Source of the DNA: Lottia gigantea
Taxonomy: Eukaryota; Mollusca; Gastropoda; Lottiidae
DNA: 64,000 nt
Assembly (NCBI RefSeq): GCF_000327385.1
Contig: NW_008708555.1
Coordinates: 2,529,188 to 2,593,187, forward strand
Direction of reading: 5' to 3'
The first letter of the stretch is position 1. Each line of letters starts with the position of its first letter. Of the stretch, positions 1 through 11,275 are shown piece by piece. Below the pieces are notes generated by a model that saw only the letters and a list, made by a program, of their open reading frames with translations, did no database searches and had not been told where the DNA came from. A program made the translations under genes and the position numbers.

Positions 1-298
1 GGCCCTGAGTAATTCAATGTAAAAGTGGGAACGAAATGAACTTTAAAGACCACATGATAATAAAAGAAGTTGTGGTTAGAATCACATTAATTTGAAATAC
101 TGCTGATAAAAAAAATACCAGGGTCCACTGGTTCCAACAACTGTTCTTAACTATAAATCCAGATTTATCAAGTTTTCCGGAAGTGTTAATATGCCCTATG
201 TCGCTCGCGACAACCGTTAAGTCTTATAAATATTTGGTATGTACTTGTATTATGACTTTACCCTATCTTACCCTTAACATCGTATAGGTACAAGTTTT

Positions 299-361
299 TA
301 GATCATATAGAACAGTCATTAGATGATGTAGGACAGTAATTAGATCGTGTAGGATGGTTAT
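299..361. repeat. 21-bp degenerate tandem repeat, three copies
   Basis: Units begin at 299, 320 and 341, each starting TAGAT and carrying a GTAGGA-like core. They differ at several positions. A weaker fourth relative may lie just upstream (about 277-298). Confidence 0.75.
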
Positions 362-491
362 AAACGGTATTCATATTGCCCAGCAACATGGTTCTATTTT
401 TGGATATCACCTTTACTAAACTAAAGAAGTGTAACTTAACAATCATCATCTTCTCCGTGAACAAGAATTTAATTTAACGTATCGATTAGTT

Positions 492-570
492 GTTACTGAT
501 CTCACCCGTGGGATTCTACTTCCGCTATAGATCACTACGCCACGCCATGTACTTCCTGTGGAGGAAATAA
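492..570 (+). repeat. Diverged duplicate, copy A
   Basis: This segment aligns by eye at about 70% with 801-878. Shared landmarks are GTTA-TGAT at the start, TTCCGCTATA in the middle and CATGTA followed by TTCC near the end. It may be part of an old interspersed repeat or a local duplication. Confidence 0.5.
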
Positions 571-800
571 CCTCCGCAGCCAAGTAAGGAAAATGAAATA
601 TTGGGTGATCGCAATTTAATAAGAAGAAAACCTGAGATAAGAAAAAAAGACTAATAGATAATTAAAGCTATTGTCTAGAGTAGCTGGTTATCGGCCTTGC
701 ATCGATACCAAATATGTCTAGATGGCTCCACCGTCGTGGGTTATCGATAAACCGGAAATAGAATCAGCTCACGAACGAAGCCGACAATCTCCGAAACATG

Positions 801-878
801 GTTATTGATATCTCCCTTGAGTCTCGTTTCCGCTATATATTACTCCGCGACGGCATGTAGTTCCGGTTCACAAGAAGA
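801..878 (+). repeat. Diverged duplicate, copy B
   Basis: Partner of 492-570 in the same orientation, about 310 bp downstream. It keeps the TTCCGCTATA and CATGTA landmarks with a one-base length difference between them. Confidence 0.5.
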
Positions 879-1543
879 TTATCAGTCAATATTTCGACAC
901 AAGATAGATGGGGGTAATAAAATGGAAATCATTTATCACCTTGGTAGTCTGTGAATGTCTATTTGGTTTGGATTTTTCTATTTTGGTTTCGCGGTGCAAT
1001 CCAGGAATAGAGGGATTTACTTACTTAAGGAAGCTGTATTTTTAACAGCGTTTTGCACGAAATATGGTTGGAAATATCATGATTTTCCCATCAGTGTGTT
1101 GCACAAAAGTTGTTCCGTTAATGTACTTGTTTGTGAATGTATCACAAGTACACTTCCTCCAAATACGTAATCCGTGTTATCACTTTTGGTCAGTTTTGTG
1201 CTTTTGCGGCTCCTGAACATGAACATTGACAGCTTGTAGATGTTTCACGGCAGATAAATCGCCGATTAAATAAGTTTCACACGAGCCTCTAATTGACATT
1301 TTAAACTCCGAATCTAATTACCAAAGTAAAAGACATAAATAGCTAAAAACGTACAAACGTATTAACAGTTTCTTATAGAACTCCGATTAGATTAGTCCTT
1401 TAAGGAAAGCCATTTAACTTTTTTCTATTCTAATTTACCAGGACTATAATGGATTGGTGACATCTTCATGTTAATATTGGAAGCCAAGATACAGCTGTGC
1501 ACTTCTTCCTACTGTAAATGTGGTATTCAACATAAAGAATAAT

Positions 1544-1960
1544 GATAGATAGATAGATAGATATTTATTGTATTGTTCGCCTTTTTTGGGCAGCATACGT
1601 CATGATACAAGATAATACATATGTAAACGAATAAATACTCTGTGACAGAATGCAGAGTTCACATTAAAGTTGGTTATAAATTCATACAAGTCGAAATAAC
1701 GAAATTATGAGATAACATAATTTGGAATATATTGCAGCATCTTACACAAAATAAACCATAACTAAAGCAAGATACATCTTTAATGGGGGATGTGACGGTT
1801 GATCTACCCGCGCGGCACTGTTTAGGACGTGTAGTGGTCGAACAATACATATTATTGCAAAACGCATTAAAAAGGTGGTGAAAATTGAACGGTTTAGGCA
1901 AAGTTTCTAAAACAGTTCATACTGTCATTTGACTAATCAGATAAGTCCGATAGATAGTAA
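1544..1960 (-). mobile_element. Decayed LINE 3' end (C-terminal RT-protein region, 3' UTR and TATC tail)
   Basis: Read on the minus strand, the element ends in a perfect five-unit TATC microsatellite (GATA on the plus strand, 1544-1563), preceded by a short 3' UTR containing GCGAACAATACAATAAATA. Upstream on the same strand, 1674-1901 encodes a peptide containing LFNAFCNNMYCS. This resembles the stretch after the reverse-transcriptase domain of L2/CR1-like LINE proteins, where a K/NAFC--MYC motif is typical. Just upstream, a second frame gives NCFRNFA, which fits the usual position of the preceding LxRKF motif. The reading frame is interrupted, so this is a 5'-truncated, inactive copy. The left boundary is clear from the tail; the right boundary near 1960 is approximate and the element may extend further. 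Family placement is from motif memory, not a search. Confidence 0.55.
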
Positions 1961-4079
1961 GGGGTGATGATAAGTACATATTGAACTACGGGACAATTGC
2001 CAGTGAAATCAAGTTACGATGGGTAGTAAATCAATTTAGTACCAGATGAAATATTGGAGTAAATACTTGTTAATTTAATGACTTGACTCTCTGATGTGAT
2101 TACCCAGCAGTCTATCTGTATAACTTAAATCGTTTTTATACAATCGAAACATTTCTGTGGCGTTGTAAAAGATTTCAATTGTGAAAGCTGGTTAAGCATT
2201 AAGAGCATGCCATTGCTAACGAAACTCTCCTGACTTAGTATGTTTGAATAATATTTTAAGATATATCACTTGAATATATTATTTAAAAAACAGTACGAGG
2301 TAACAAGATCGGCCAGGTTGGGTGCTATTTGGACAATAGATGATCATTTGAATATTAACGGTCACCAGCTTATCTCGATCAGAGTCGTGTGTCAACCTAT
2401 TCTGTTCGCGCTGAGATGTGCAAAGAAATGATAAGATAAGCAACTGTCTGCTTCTGTTCCTGTCCATGATATCGTAAAGGCGAGTCTGTAGCTTAAGGGG
2501 CAATTAACCACTTCATGTATTTTGGAAAATTATCGTAAAGGAAAACTCAGCCAGGCGCAGGTTCAAAATTGAACTCTTATATACAAAGATAACCCAAGAA
2601 CAGCACTTGGTGGTTAGTTCGGTTGAGATGATCTCAATAAAATGACACACAAGACTGTTGGCATTGATTACCAGTACATAGAGTAAAATGATTGACATTG
2701 AGAACATAGCGTATTGACAAGGTTTAAGCCATAGAATGACGGGAAAACGAAAAAAGCAACTGAAATCATCCTGGTTGTTAATTCTTCAATTTATTTGCCT
2801 TTATCCAGTGATTAACTGGTAGGATTCAACTAGTCATCTTCTCATCACAAACAATCTTTCTACTTATTACAATTCTACTAGTTTTTACCACCAAATTCCC
2901 CTGTCACATGCATTGCTTACGGATATAATCTGTATGCTAAAATGACTTCATTTGCTAAATGCCAGATGTCACGTTTAGACATCATTGGAAATCTTCTCAA
3001 ACCAAAATGCCTTTCTGAATATTACATTAATGTAAATAATTCACTACTTCAGTGTAGAAAAAGATTTCAACATTTGAAATAGAAACAGGTAGCTAGCAGC
3101 AGACTTAAACAGTGCTAAAATATGCGAGATACATGATTGAATGCCGTACATTTTTACCAGAACTGCTGCGCCAATTCATTTAATCGGCATTCTCTTATTA
3201 GTCTCTCTTAAACAGAGACTTTATCTGCAATCTGCAACATAGAACAGGACAACGAAAAAGTTCAGCGGCAGATCTTGGTAAAATGTCCATATTTCCATTC
3301 ATTAAAACCAAATATCTCTGTAAGCGATAGAACCACAAACCATCTTAAATCTTCAATAAAAATATTGATACAAAAATACAGCTCTTCAGTGTGTTCATTT
3401 CTACACCAAGTTTATAGTTTCATTTTGATGAAAATTGATCTCACGTCAAACAAAAACATAAAATTCTTCACGAAATCCAGTAAAAATAACATTTCCTTCA
3501 ATTTTACAAATTGCTTTTAGTGGCACCTGGTTTAACACTCCAATGTTCTGGTTTACAAAATGTTCTGTCAAAATTTTTAAAATGTTTATCAATCGATTTA
3601 AGTTCCGTTATGTTTTGTCAGACTATTGACTACATGTGAGATACAGTTTATATCGGTCGGAAACTAGGAATATATTTTGCGATCTTCTGAACGGCATAAT
3701 TAACTAGTGATTTACTTCATGTGTTGTACATGTTTAGTAGTGTCATTATATATCCAAGAGCAATATTATACATTATCCATTGTTTAGAAGAAGGTTTTAA
3801 GAAATATTTTGAAATTTTAAGCGCAGTGCCTACAGTTTTCTGACAACAGAATTAGTTATTTACAGATATTTTCTTTTTATATTGTATACTGCTATAATAT
3901 TGTGCATTGTCACCTTCCCATTGATTGATAGGATACTCGTATGCATCATTTATTCATTCATTCCAGTATCATCCTGTTAATGTCAGTGAACAGAGACATA
4001 TATAGGCACCTCACCCCAAGCCTTCAATAAAAGATTGAAAAACGTATTCTGCTTTTACTTCGAATATTGCATTAGATGT
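1961..4079. other. AT-rich stretch without a supported gene
   Basis: Only short open frames occur (64-81 codons at 2279-2503, 2513-2707 on the minus strand and 3275-3520 on the plus strand), with no motif, signal peptide or convincing splice context. The first few hundred bases may contain more of the minus-strand LINE that ends at 1544. Otherwise I see nothing. Confidence 0.5.
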
Positions 4080-4196
4080 ATTCCCCGGCTTCTCAAATTA
4101 GAAAAGGTTCCCCGGCCCCTACCTTGGCTAGTGTCCTCTAAAATCCGCAATGGGACGCCAGCCCCTCCCATCAAGGAAGTCCTTGCTACTCCACTG
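4080..4196 (-). mobile_element. hAT-like transposon terminus, probably a non-autonomous remnant
   Basis: Read on the minus strand from 4196, the sequence begins CAGTGGAGTAGCAAGGAC and continues into a G-rich run including GGGAGGGGCTGG. This closely follows the CAGTGGCGTAGC-AGG plus G-rich pattern common at ends of hAT elements in invertebrates. The GC-rich patch contrasts with its surroundings. I could not find the opposite inverted terminus or an 8-bp target duplication, so the other edge is arbitrary. A nearby CAGTG at about 3984 does not extend into a matching end. A 60-codon open frame across the patch (4035-4217) is probably incidental. Confidence 0.4.
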
Positions 4197-4896
4197 TCGG
4201 TGAACAAACAAAGTTAACCACAAAACTCTGTTAAAGTTCATAAAAAATAGCATCCGATATTACAAGAGTCTAAATTGAAATCAAATCAGCAAATTACTGA
4301 TCGACTTCTGTTTAAAAGGAAACTGATGTCACTCCGTGAACCGAAAATTTTACAGATCAACAGTAACGGAAATTGGATATATGGTCTAACGAGCAGGAAT
4401 ACTTTAAATAGGCTAGTCATTCTTTACACTTGATGAGAACGAAATAGTCAAGTGGCAAATTCTGAATATTCCTGAATAACAGTGCAGTCCATTTAGAGTT
4501 AATTTGTTAATCTACTTTTCAATCCAAAACCTGAATAGAAATACGATATTACGAGGTTTAACAAACCGGAAGTACGTTGATTGGATATGTCAGTAGGACT
4601 GCAGTAAAGGAAATCAACGACATTGATTATGTTTTAATTCTTGGCAGTCAATTCCGATCAGCTGATACCACGGCTATATAGTAATAAAGTAGATACATAG
4701 TCGTGCTTTTCACGTGTCGTTGAGAAATTTTTCATTTTTCTCTTACATCATTTACTTAATACTTTCAGCCCATACTTTTTCACGCCTTTCTATGCGGTTC
4801 CAAAGTAACATAGAATGCTCTCATTGTCGACTTCGTGTTCTTGTTTAAATCGAAGCTTCAGCCCTTTTTTTTTAAAAAGTCGTATCCCACACTCAA
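4197..4896. other. Stretch without a supported gene
   Basis: AT-rich sequence with no ORF, repeat or motif that I can support. A T-run at about 4866-4873 is the only low-complexity feature. Confidence 0.5.
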
Positions 4897-4982
4897 TCAA
4901 TACTGGACAATCGAGAAGGCTATTAATACAGAAGCTTGATCAATACTGGACAATAAAGACGGCTATTAATACAGACGCTTGA
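4897..4982. repeat. 43-bp tandem duplication
   Basis: Two units start at 4897 and 4940, each beginning TCAATACTGGACAAT and ending in a CTTGA. They share the core GGCTATTAATACAGA and differ at only a few bases, so the duplication is fairly recent. It lies about 120 bp upstream of the possible start codon at 5106. Confidence 0.85.
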
Positions 4983-5105
4983 TCAGTTAGTCAATTACCC
5001 ATCTCGTCTACTAGATAGAAGCCAGACAATTTGTAGACAAATTTACTCAATACAGATTCAAGTGCTTGTAAATTTCAGTCTGGCTAGTCGAGTCAATGTA
5101 GTACA

Positions 5106-5238
5106 ATGAATGAAACGATGTTTTGTCTAGCAGTTTTCTTGCTGAATCTGACAACGCCATATTGTGTACAGCCTGTGAAACGTCACCATTTTGGCACCTC
5201 TGTCCTTTTGAGCTACGAACAAAACTTCCCGTACCCCT
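5106..5238 (+). CDS. Possible first coding exon of a small secreted protein
   Basis: An ATG at 5106 opens a frame whose first residues are MNETMFCLAVFLLNLTTPYC. It looks like a signal peptide: short polar start, hydrophobic core, and a likely cleavage site near residues 20-22 before VQPVKR. The frame can run to a TGA at 5271-5273 (55 residues), or leave the exon at a donor-like CCT|GTAAAAG with the intron starting at 5239, giving 44 complete codons plus one base (phase 1). The latter would join in frame with the acceptor at 9688. Dibasic KR pairs follow residues 24 and 45 of the unspliced reading, so a small peptide precursor is an alternative. An initiator-like TTCAGTCT lies at about 5076-5083; no clear TATA box is seen. 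I do not recognise the product. A 55-codon open frame is common by chance here, so this rests mainly on the signal-peptide shape and splice phase. Confidence 0.22.
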
Positions 5239-6427
5239 GTAAAAGATTAATCACAATATTGATCAATGCTTGAATGGGGTTTCTGAAGAAGATAGAGTGT
5301 ATATGAACCCCTCTTGGCATATGAAAAGGTATTAGAGTTTCTTTCTTACTTTGTGTATATCTTGATCTTCGCCGTTACGGCTTCATTTTAAGTCTGAACT
5401 GACCGCATCCAATCATGACAGTCTCGACAAGTAGGAGGCAATAGCCATTATTATTTGTGGTCAATTAAGTTTGCCTGACCGTTGGTCAATCAAGTTAACA
5501 GATCGCTTGATAGGAGCTAAAGCAATCAATGTGTTACATGCTAACCAAATTAACCCTACCATTTACAGCAATGTTAGGTTAAATACTAACTACTTTAACA
5601 CTGAAGTCGATAGGTATGTAAGGGTTAATACAATAATGAAGGAAAGTTGTTGATTCTGTTTATTTCTTATCAGATAAGCCGTATTAATGAACCACGTGGT
5701 AATTCGATTAATTCTTTAGTCTGGCAATGCCTCTCGACTATTGCCGAATTAAGTTATTTATATTTATTACATGGTATATAAGTAAAATATGAGAAACACC
5801 TCAGATCGTCCATTTAAGCATTTAGACAATCTGAGCCTGTTCTCGAGATAGGAATAAAACACAAAATGTTGGCAAAAGACTATTTGGGATTGGGCTGGTT
5901 GAATATTATAACAGTTAGTAGTAACGAAGGACCCCTTTTCAGAATATCATATGAGACCAATCTGGAATGTTTTTCGTACGTTGTTTTTTGCTGCACTTCA
6001 TTCTTAACAGGTATATAATAATATTAAGCCCATTGGTGGTCGAAATCATGTCACATGGAACAACAAGATACAACATCTATCAGCATCGAGCATCTTTTAC
6101 TTGAAGACTTCAAATAGGAACCCATATGGTATTGCATGGACAAATAAGTCACGAACCTTGTGCCACACACGGTGCCGTACTGGGAGTCTCTGAGATAATA
6201 AACACTCGACTAAAGTTAATAAATATTACTAGCAGGTGTCCAACTTCATACCGTGTAACACCAAGTTAATTAAAGGGCTCGGATTGTGTCGCTAATGGAA
6301 GCTGAAGTAGTCGGTGTCTTTTATTCCTCTTGATTCCTGGTGCTCTGATCCTTTGAAAAGGAAGTTCATGTTGAACCCTTTAGTGATATATTATACAGTA
6401 CTGTTACATTGTAATAATGCATGCTGA
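5239..6427. other. Stretch without a supported gene (possible intron part)
   Basis: If the 5106 and 9689 exons are real and joined, this is the 5' part of a 4.45-kb intron. A 60-codon open frame at 5471-5653 has no recognisable features. I see no repeat here. Confidence 0.4.
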
Positions 6428-6760
6428 AGTAGATCTACAAAAGGAGTATTTAAACAATCTAAAGAGGGTTTTAAGACAAGACTGAAAAGGGAATTACGAT
6501 AATATGTAATTGTGTTACTTATAGTTCTATATTTTCTCTTCATCTATTAACCAAAGGAAAATATTACTCCCAATTTATTTTATGTGCTAGTCACATTATT
6601 ATCGTAACCATACATTTTCATATATTCAATTATTTTCTTTCATATTTTTTGTTTATCATTTTGTAAATATGTTATTGTAGTTGTATGTAGAGAGATCCCA
6701 GGGAAGATTGCCTTGTGCAACTGGGTGTCTAATAAAGTTAGTTTTTATTATTATTATTAT
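6428..6760 (+). mobile_element. 5'-truncated LINE 3' end with TTA tail
   Basis: A short frame ending in TAA at 6500-6502 reads SKEGFKTRLKRELR at its C-terminus. This is the FK-RLK pattern with which many LINE reverse-transcriptase ORFs (CR1, L2, jockey-like groups) finish. About 240 bp of 3' UTR follows, containing TGCCTTGTGCAACTGGGTG and TAATAAAGTTAG, then a TTA-repeat tail at 6745-6760. That arrangement is typical of LINE 3' ends. In this frame a stop lies at 6425-6427, so only about 24 codons of the protein remain recognisable. I cannot assign a clade without a database search, and no target-site duplication was identified. Confidence 0.55.
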
Positions 6761-8639
6761 AGTTAACACAAATTGAAAACATATTTCTATTTATGAATAA
6801 ATTTTGCCCTCACTTGCATCATTTAATGAAACTACTGACAAATTACAACACATATTTGATTTGTTTTTTCCTTGCATTTTAGTTGCATTCGGGGATTTTT
6901 TTTAGCGTATGCCACAACATTTTATAGTAAATGCAAGAAAATATAAACTCTCGTGAACCTCTGAAGTATTTACTGAATAATATTGCAATCTAAATGAGGT
7001 CAACATATTAAAGATAACGATATTACTATATTTTTAATATATAATATCATCCAAACTTCAGATATCCAATATAACAGACTAATAAAAACCTGGACAATAT
7101 CATAACCCTGTTCATGTGTTGATTCAGGTCTCGACTGTCCTTTTTATACCACTTATCCAGTCCACAAGTGGGTTGGTAGCAGAAATATTATTACTTTTAA
7201 TATGAGATAGAGATGATAAGATTATCAGAGTTATTAGTGAATGGAAAGAGATCCAATATATTCGGTTCTTGGATACATTGTAATTTATTTCACTGAAATT
7301 AATCGAAATCCACGTCCAGAATGTTATTAAACTTTAGGGATGAAAATAATCAGTGTGTTGGTAGTGAGTCGTCATTTGACCTGTGATATGCACGAACTTT
7401 CTGGCAGCTACGTTCCATTCAGTCCGGGAGGTAGTACTAAACCACTTGAATCGCTCTGATGTTCTGTTTTAACGTTTCGAAACATTGCGAGATAAAAGGT
7501 CTCTGACAAATTGTTGTAAAAATGTGGATGACTTCTCAGTTACTTAGTTCTGATTTACAAAATGCTTTACAGTGTTTCATCGTTTCCTACCTCACGACTT
7601 CTGTCTTGACATATTTATCGGACCTAGATAACTGAAAGGATGCAGAGCTAGTTACCAAGAAATTTTAACAAAGAAGAGAATTTGGAATATTTAAACGAGT
7701 TGACGATGGAGATTAAAACGGTGGCTAGTTTTGTTGACGGAGGTTAACGTCGGCCAGCTAGACTGACCATTTCCCTTACGCGTTGTATGTATAAGGATCT
7801 CAAGAGATCAACTCCAGCCCTCGATGGTTGCCCGTCAAAGAAATGTTTGTATGCAGAGGAAGTTTTTAGACATCTTGAACGTGAGAAAATATGACGATCA
7901 TTGCTTTACACATTACATTCTTAACACTACTAAGTGTATAAGCTAGAGTTCCGCTTCGGTCCAATCTGGGGTTATATGACCACAATGTTTTTACATCTTA
8001 CACTGTTAATTAACTCGATTTTCTCTACTATTTCAGCACTATTTGTAGCAAACTGCTTGTTACACCTACTATATTAGTGAAATAATCTTAACTTACACCT
8101 TTGTATTTAAATGCTGGACGTATCTTCAATTTCCATCACATTTACCATCGTATATCAATATGTAATACAAATTACGTGATTTAAACCAGTACAAATTGCG
8201 GAAATTAATGATGTGGAAAGTTTTGTGAAAGATGAATTTAAGATTACTTGATTTACTTCCTAGTTATCTTCTCCAAGTCTTTGATTCTCATTGAATTTGG
8301 AATACCAATATCGTGCAGTTCTTGAAGTGGTATATATTGAACCAGACTAATCAGTTACTCTTGATGCATTTGTTTAAGGATGATTAAAACTGGTAACTTG
8401 TATTCATATACTGAAGTACGTATACTCGTGTTTAGATATATATTTGTTCTTTGCGCATTACTTTCCGATCAAGGTTACATTATCGCAAACACATAATATA
8501 CAAATATTTAGTTTTTTGCAAATCTTTTAAACACCAGCTCTGCGTCCTTAAAGACGACGCAATTCCCCATCAACTTCTTTTGAGCGTTTAAAACTGATTA
8601 AATTCCAATTTAACAGAATATCTGTGTCTGCTCAATTAT
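6761..8639. other. Stretch without a supported gene
   Basis: I find no ORF above 60 codons and no repeat. The parts near 7380-7500 and 7730-7860 are somewhat richer in G+C but carry stops in every frame I checked. Confidence 0.4.
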
Positions 8640-8800
8640 GACCTTGCCGCCTTTTGATTAACATCTTCAAATTATATGCTAATTTGACCCCGAGGTCAAA
8701 AATTAACACGATAAAGTTCAAAGAAGCATCTTTAATTCCGTGTAATTAGACAAGTAAACATCTAATGATCTGACTGGCTGGACTGATCGGGTTAATTAAC
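8640..8800. promoter_or_regulatory. Candidate enhancer: dense developmental TF-like sites
   Basis: Within 160 bp there is a palindromic nuclear-receptor-type everted repeat, TGACCC-CG-AGGTCA (8685-8698). There is also an octamer-like ATGCTAAT (8676-8683), TAATTA (8743-8748), a forkhead core GTAAACA (8754-8760) and TTAATTAA (8792-8799). AT-rich DNA makes homeodomain sites cheap. The everted repeat is the least expected part: its arms TTTGACC/GGTCAAA match perfectly. No conservation data are available to me. Confidence 0.25.
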
Positions 8801-9688
8801 AAGAGTTGTGGTTCGTGGTTCCAGACTTACAAAGTATTACCATCTGCTCATAACAATCATTAAAGTTATACGATAGTTTGCTAGGCAAGATCGTGTACGT
8901 AAATCATTATACAAAACTATACTTGCCCTATAATCAATATTACAAAGAGTTTTTCTTTTAAAAAGCCGTGTTAATAAAATGGTTTTACGCAAACAGTTTG
9001 AGGCAAATATAATATTCTTGTTTACATTTTGAATCGACTCAGTTGTGCATAAACATTTTTCTTCAACCATTTTGGGAATAACGTGCTTGCTGTGCACCAG
9101 GAGCAATTAACTGGGACCAAAGTTCATATACCTTTTAGGGATATGACTGGTCTCATGATGCAGTCTTTCGCTTTGATGGGTCTATGTATGCTCAGAAGTG
9201 TAAACAGTATGTTTGTGTTTATACTGTATATATAACGTGGTGTGGTTCAACTAATGCAATATTGGGTTTGTATCCAATTTTCATTAATGGTCATCCACTC
9301 CTTTTGATTTGATGGAGGTGTGAATGTGTGGTATTATTGTTATAATAAGAATGTGGTCCTCTTGGCTCACTATTAGAGTTAAAAAAAAAATGGTTTGTCA
9401 GTCACCCTTTTGGAAATTACATAGAGCTAATAATTTGGCTGTAAAAGTTGTAGTATAACAAGGCATCTGTTTGGGGTTATCTCCACACTATATACTGTAA
9501 CAGTGACAAAATAAGTTAAAGGGCAAACGTTTCACCCTTTTAGATTTATAGTAAATAAACAAAACCAAAAGAAAATATTTTATTTCTCTCATGAAACATT
9601 TAAAAACTCCGATAACTGCATTACTGGTTTGTTCGAAACACAAATTCAAGGGGAGAATATTGTGTAAATTTTTGTTTTACTGTTACAG
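8801..9688. other. Stretch without a supported gene
   Basis: A minus-strand open frame of 89 codons (8837-9106) has no recognisable motif and is likely chance. A run of ten A at about 9381-9390 is the only low-complexity feature noted. Confidence 0.4.
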
Positions 9689-9825
9689 CTACATTTTATA
9701 ACTGCACATTCAACGTCCAGTTCCCCTGCAATTCAACGAAAACGTATTGTGGAAAGACTTCATTGCCAGGCTTCTATCATAGCAAAGCTGTTGTAGACAC
9801 TTTCGGGTTTATCAGATATAATTGA
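9689..9825 (+). CDS. Possible terminal coding exon, phase-compatible with 5106-5238
   Basis: A pyrimidine-rich acceptor ending TTACTGTTACAG (9677-9688) precedes two bases and then 44 codons to a TGA at 9823-9825. The peptide contains TFYNCTFNVQFPCNSTKTYC, then GKTSLPGFYHSKAVVDTFGF. It has three cysteines and two N-glycosylation sequons (NCT and NST), as expected of a secreted protein. Exon phase matches the donor at 5238/5239; the join would encode a serine and give 89 residues in total. I see no clear AATAAA close downstream. The odd cysteine count, the lack of a recognisable family and the frequency of such frames by chance keep confidence low. Confidence 0.17.
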
Positions 9826-11245
9826 ACGTGAGAATGTTTCTTAAATCAGTAACATCCTGATCTGCATTTACTGATATCACATCACCTCATATTTCTCTTG
9901 AATTCTTAAGTGGTTTTTTTCTCGTTCGGGGTGCGAAAGTGACTTTGAACATGTCATTTTTCTTGTCGACTCATCTGTAAATAGATAAAGATGAAATTTG
10001 ACAAATCAATGCCAATGGGACCCAGGAACAGCTGATTGACAGGAACGTCTTGAACTTCAATTGTTGGTCTTGTTAATAATGTCTTTCGTTCTTCAGTCTG
10101 TAATGATATAAGTATTCAAATTAGTAAATAAGAACAACAAGACCTCAATTCATCACATTTAACGGCAAAACAATATCGATAAATAGTTAATCTTTATATG
10201 TCTGTCTCAAAATTGGTCATGATATAGATATCATGATTCAAAAATACTTTCAATTGAATTTTAATACATCAATTTTCATTAGGTAACTATACTATATTCG
10301 TATTCGTCTCATGAAAGTCTTAAAGAGAGATATTTTAAGTAATCTCTATGGTATATTTATCAGAAATGTATATAGGAGTAAGTAATGGTGACAGGGGTGA
10401 AGTGAGAAGATGTTATTGTTAATGGTTAATGCTGGCATCAATATTTCATATATTATATCAGTGCAGTACATACATTTCTGATTCCTCATACACCATAGAG
10501 TACATACTAAGATTTAGGAATTTGTCCAGAACTAAAATGTACCAAACAGAAATTTCCGAAATGATATAAATTTATAGATCTGAATCAATTGTACCCAGAT
10601 TTGAGAAATATAATTTTCCAAAAATGAGAACTGACACACCTGCCTCAAAATGTGACTAGTTTGCTGAGATTTGCTATATTTCCTTAAGATAATATTTGTT
10701 GTATATAGTGCGGTTTGTTTTCTCCCCTTTTATTATCAAAAAAAAGGTTTTTTGAAACTAAATTCCCTTATTCACAGGGACACGAGACAACTCCAACTCC
10801 TTTTCAGTAATCTACATAGTTACTATAGGTTTATTTAAGAAAAGTAAATTTTGTTCTCGTTTATCTGCACAGGCTTTCAATTAAAATAATTAATCGGGGA
10901 TGGGGTTAGGAATATGACTTGGCTTTCATAAAGCCAATGCCTCAAATCATTAAGTGTTCTATTATATTCTTTCACAATTATCATTTAGAAATAATAATCA
11001 AGGATTTGAATGTAACTTAAAAAAGTTTATCAAGGAATGTATCTATTTATGACCTGTTTTAAAAATGCAAATGATGAAAGCTAAGGATAAGAATATCATT
11101 ACCAAATAAACAGTTATTTACTTTCATCATCAAAAAAATAATTTGTTTAATATTTGAGTTGTTAATGCAAGAAACTGAGACTTAAAAATGATTTTAAACC
11201 CTAACATATTAAATAGGAATGAAAATTATATTAACTGGGGATAAA
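9826..11245. other. Stretch without a supported gene
   Basis: AT-rich sequence with no open frame above 60 codons, no tandem repeat and no recognisable element. Runs of A and T are frequent. Confidence 0.45.
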
Positions 11246-11275
11246 ATTAATAATAATAATAATAATAATAATAAT
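11246..11275. repeat. AAT microsatellite
   Basis: About nine to ten near-perfect AAT units, ending at the GGGG at 11276. Confidence 0.9.

Larger units (their letters stand above)
1..1543. other. Non-coding stretch with short degenerate repeats
   Basis: I see no gene here. The stretch holds three diverged 21-bp tandem units at 299-361, and a pair of related segments about 75 bp long at 492-570 and 801-878. A 71-codon open frame at 955-1170 has no recognisable motif and is within chance expectation. The block around 690-880 is less AT-rich than its surroundings. Confidence 0.5.
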
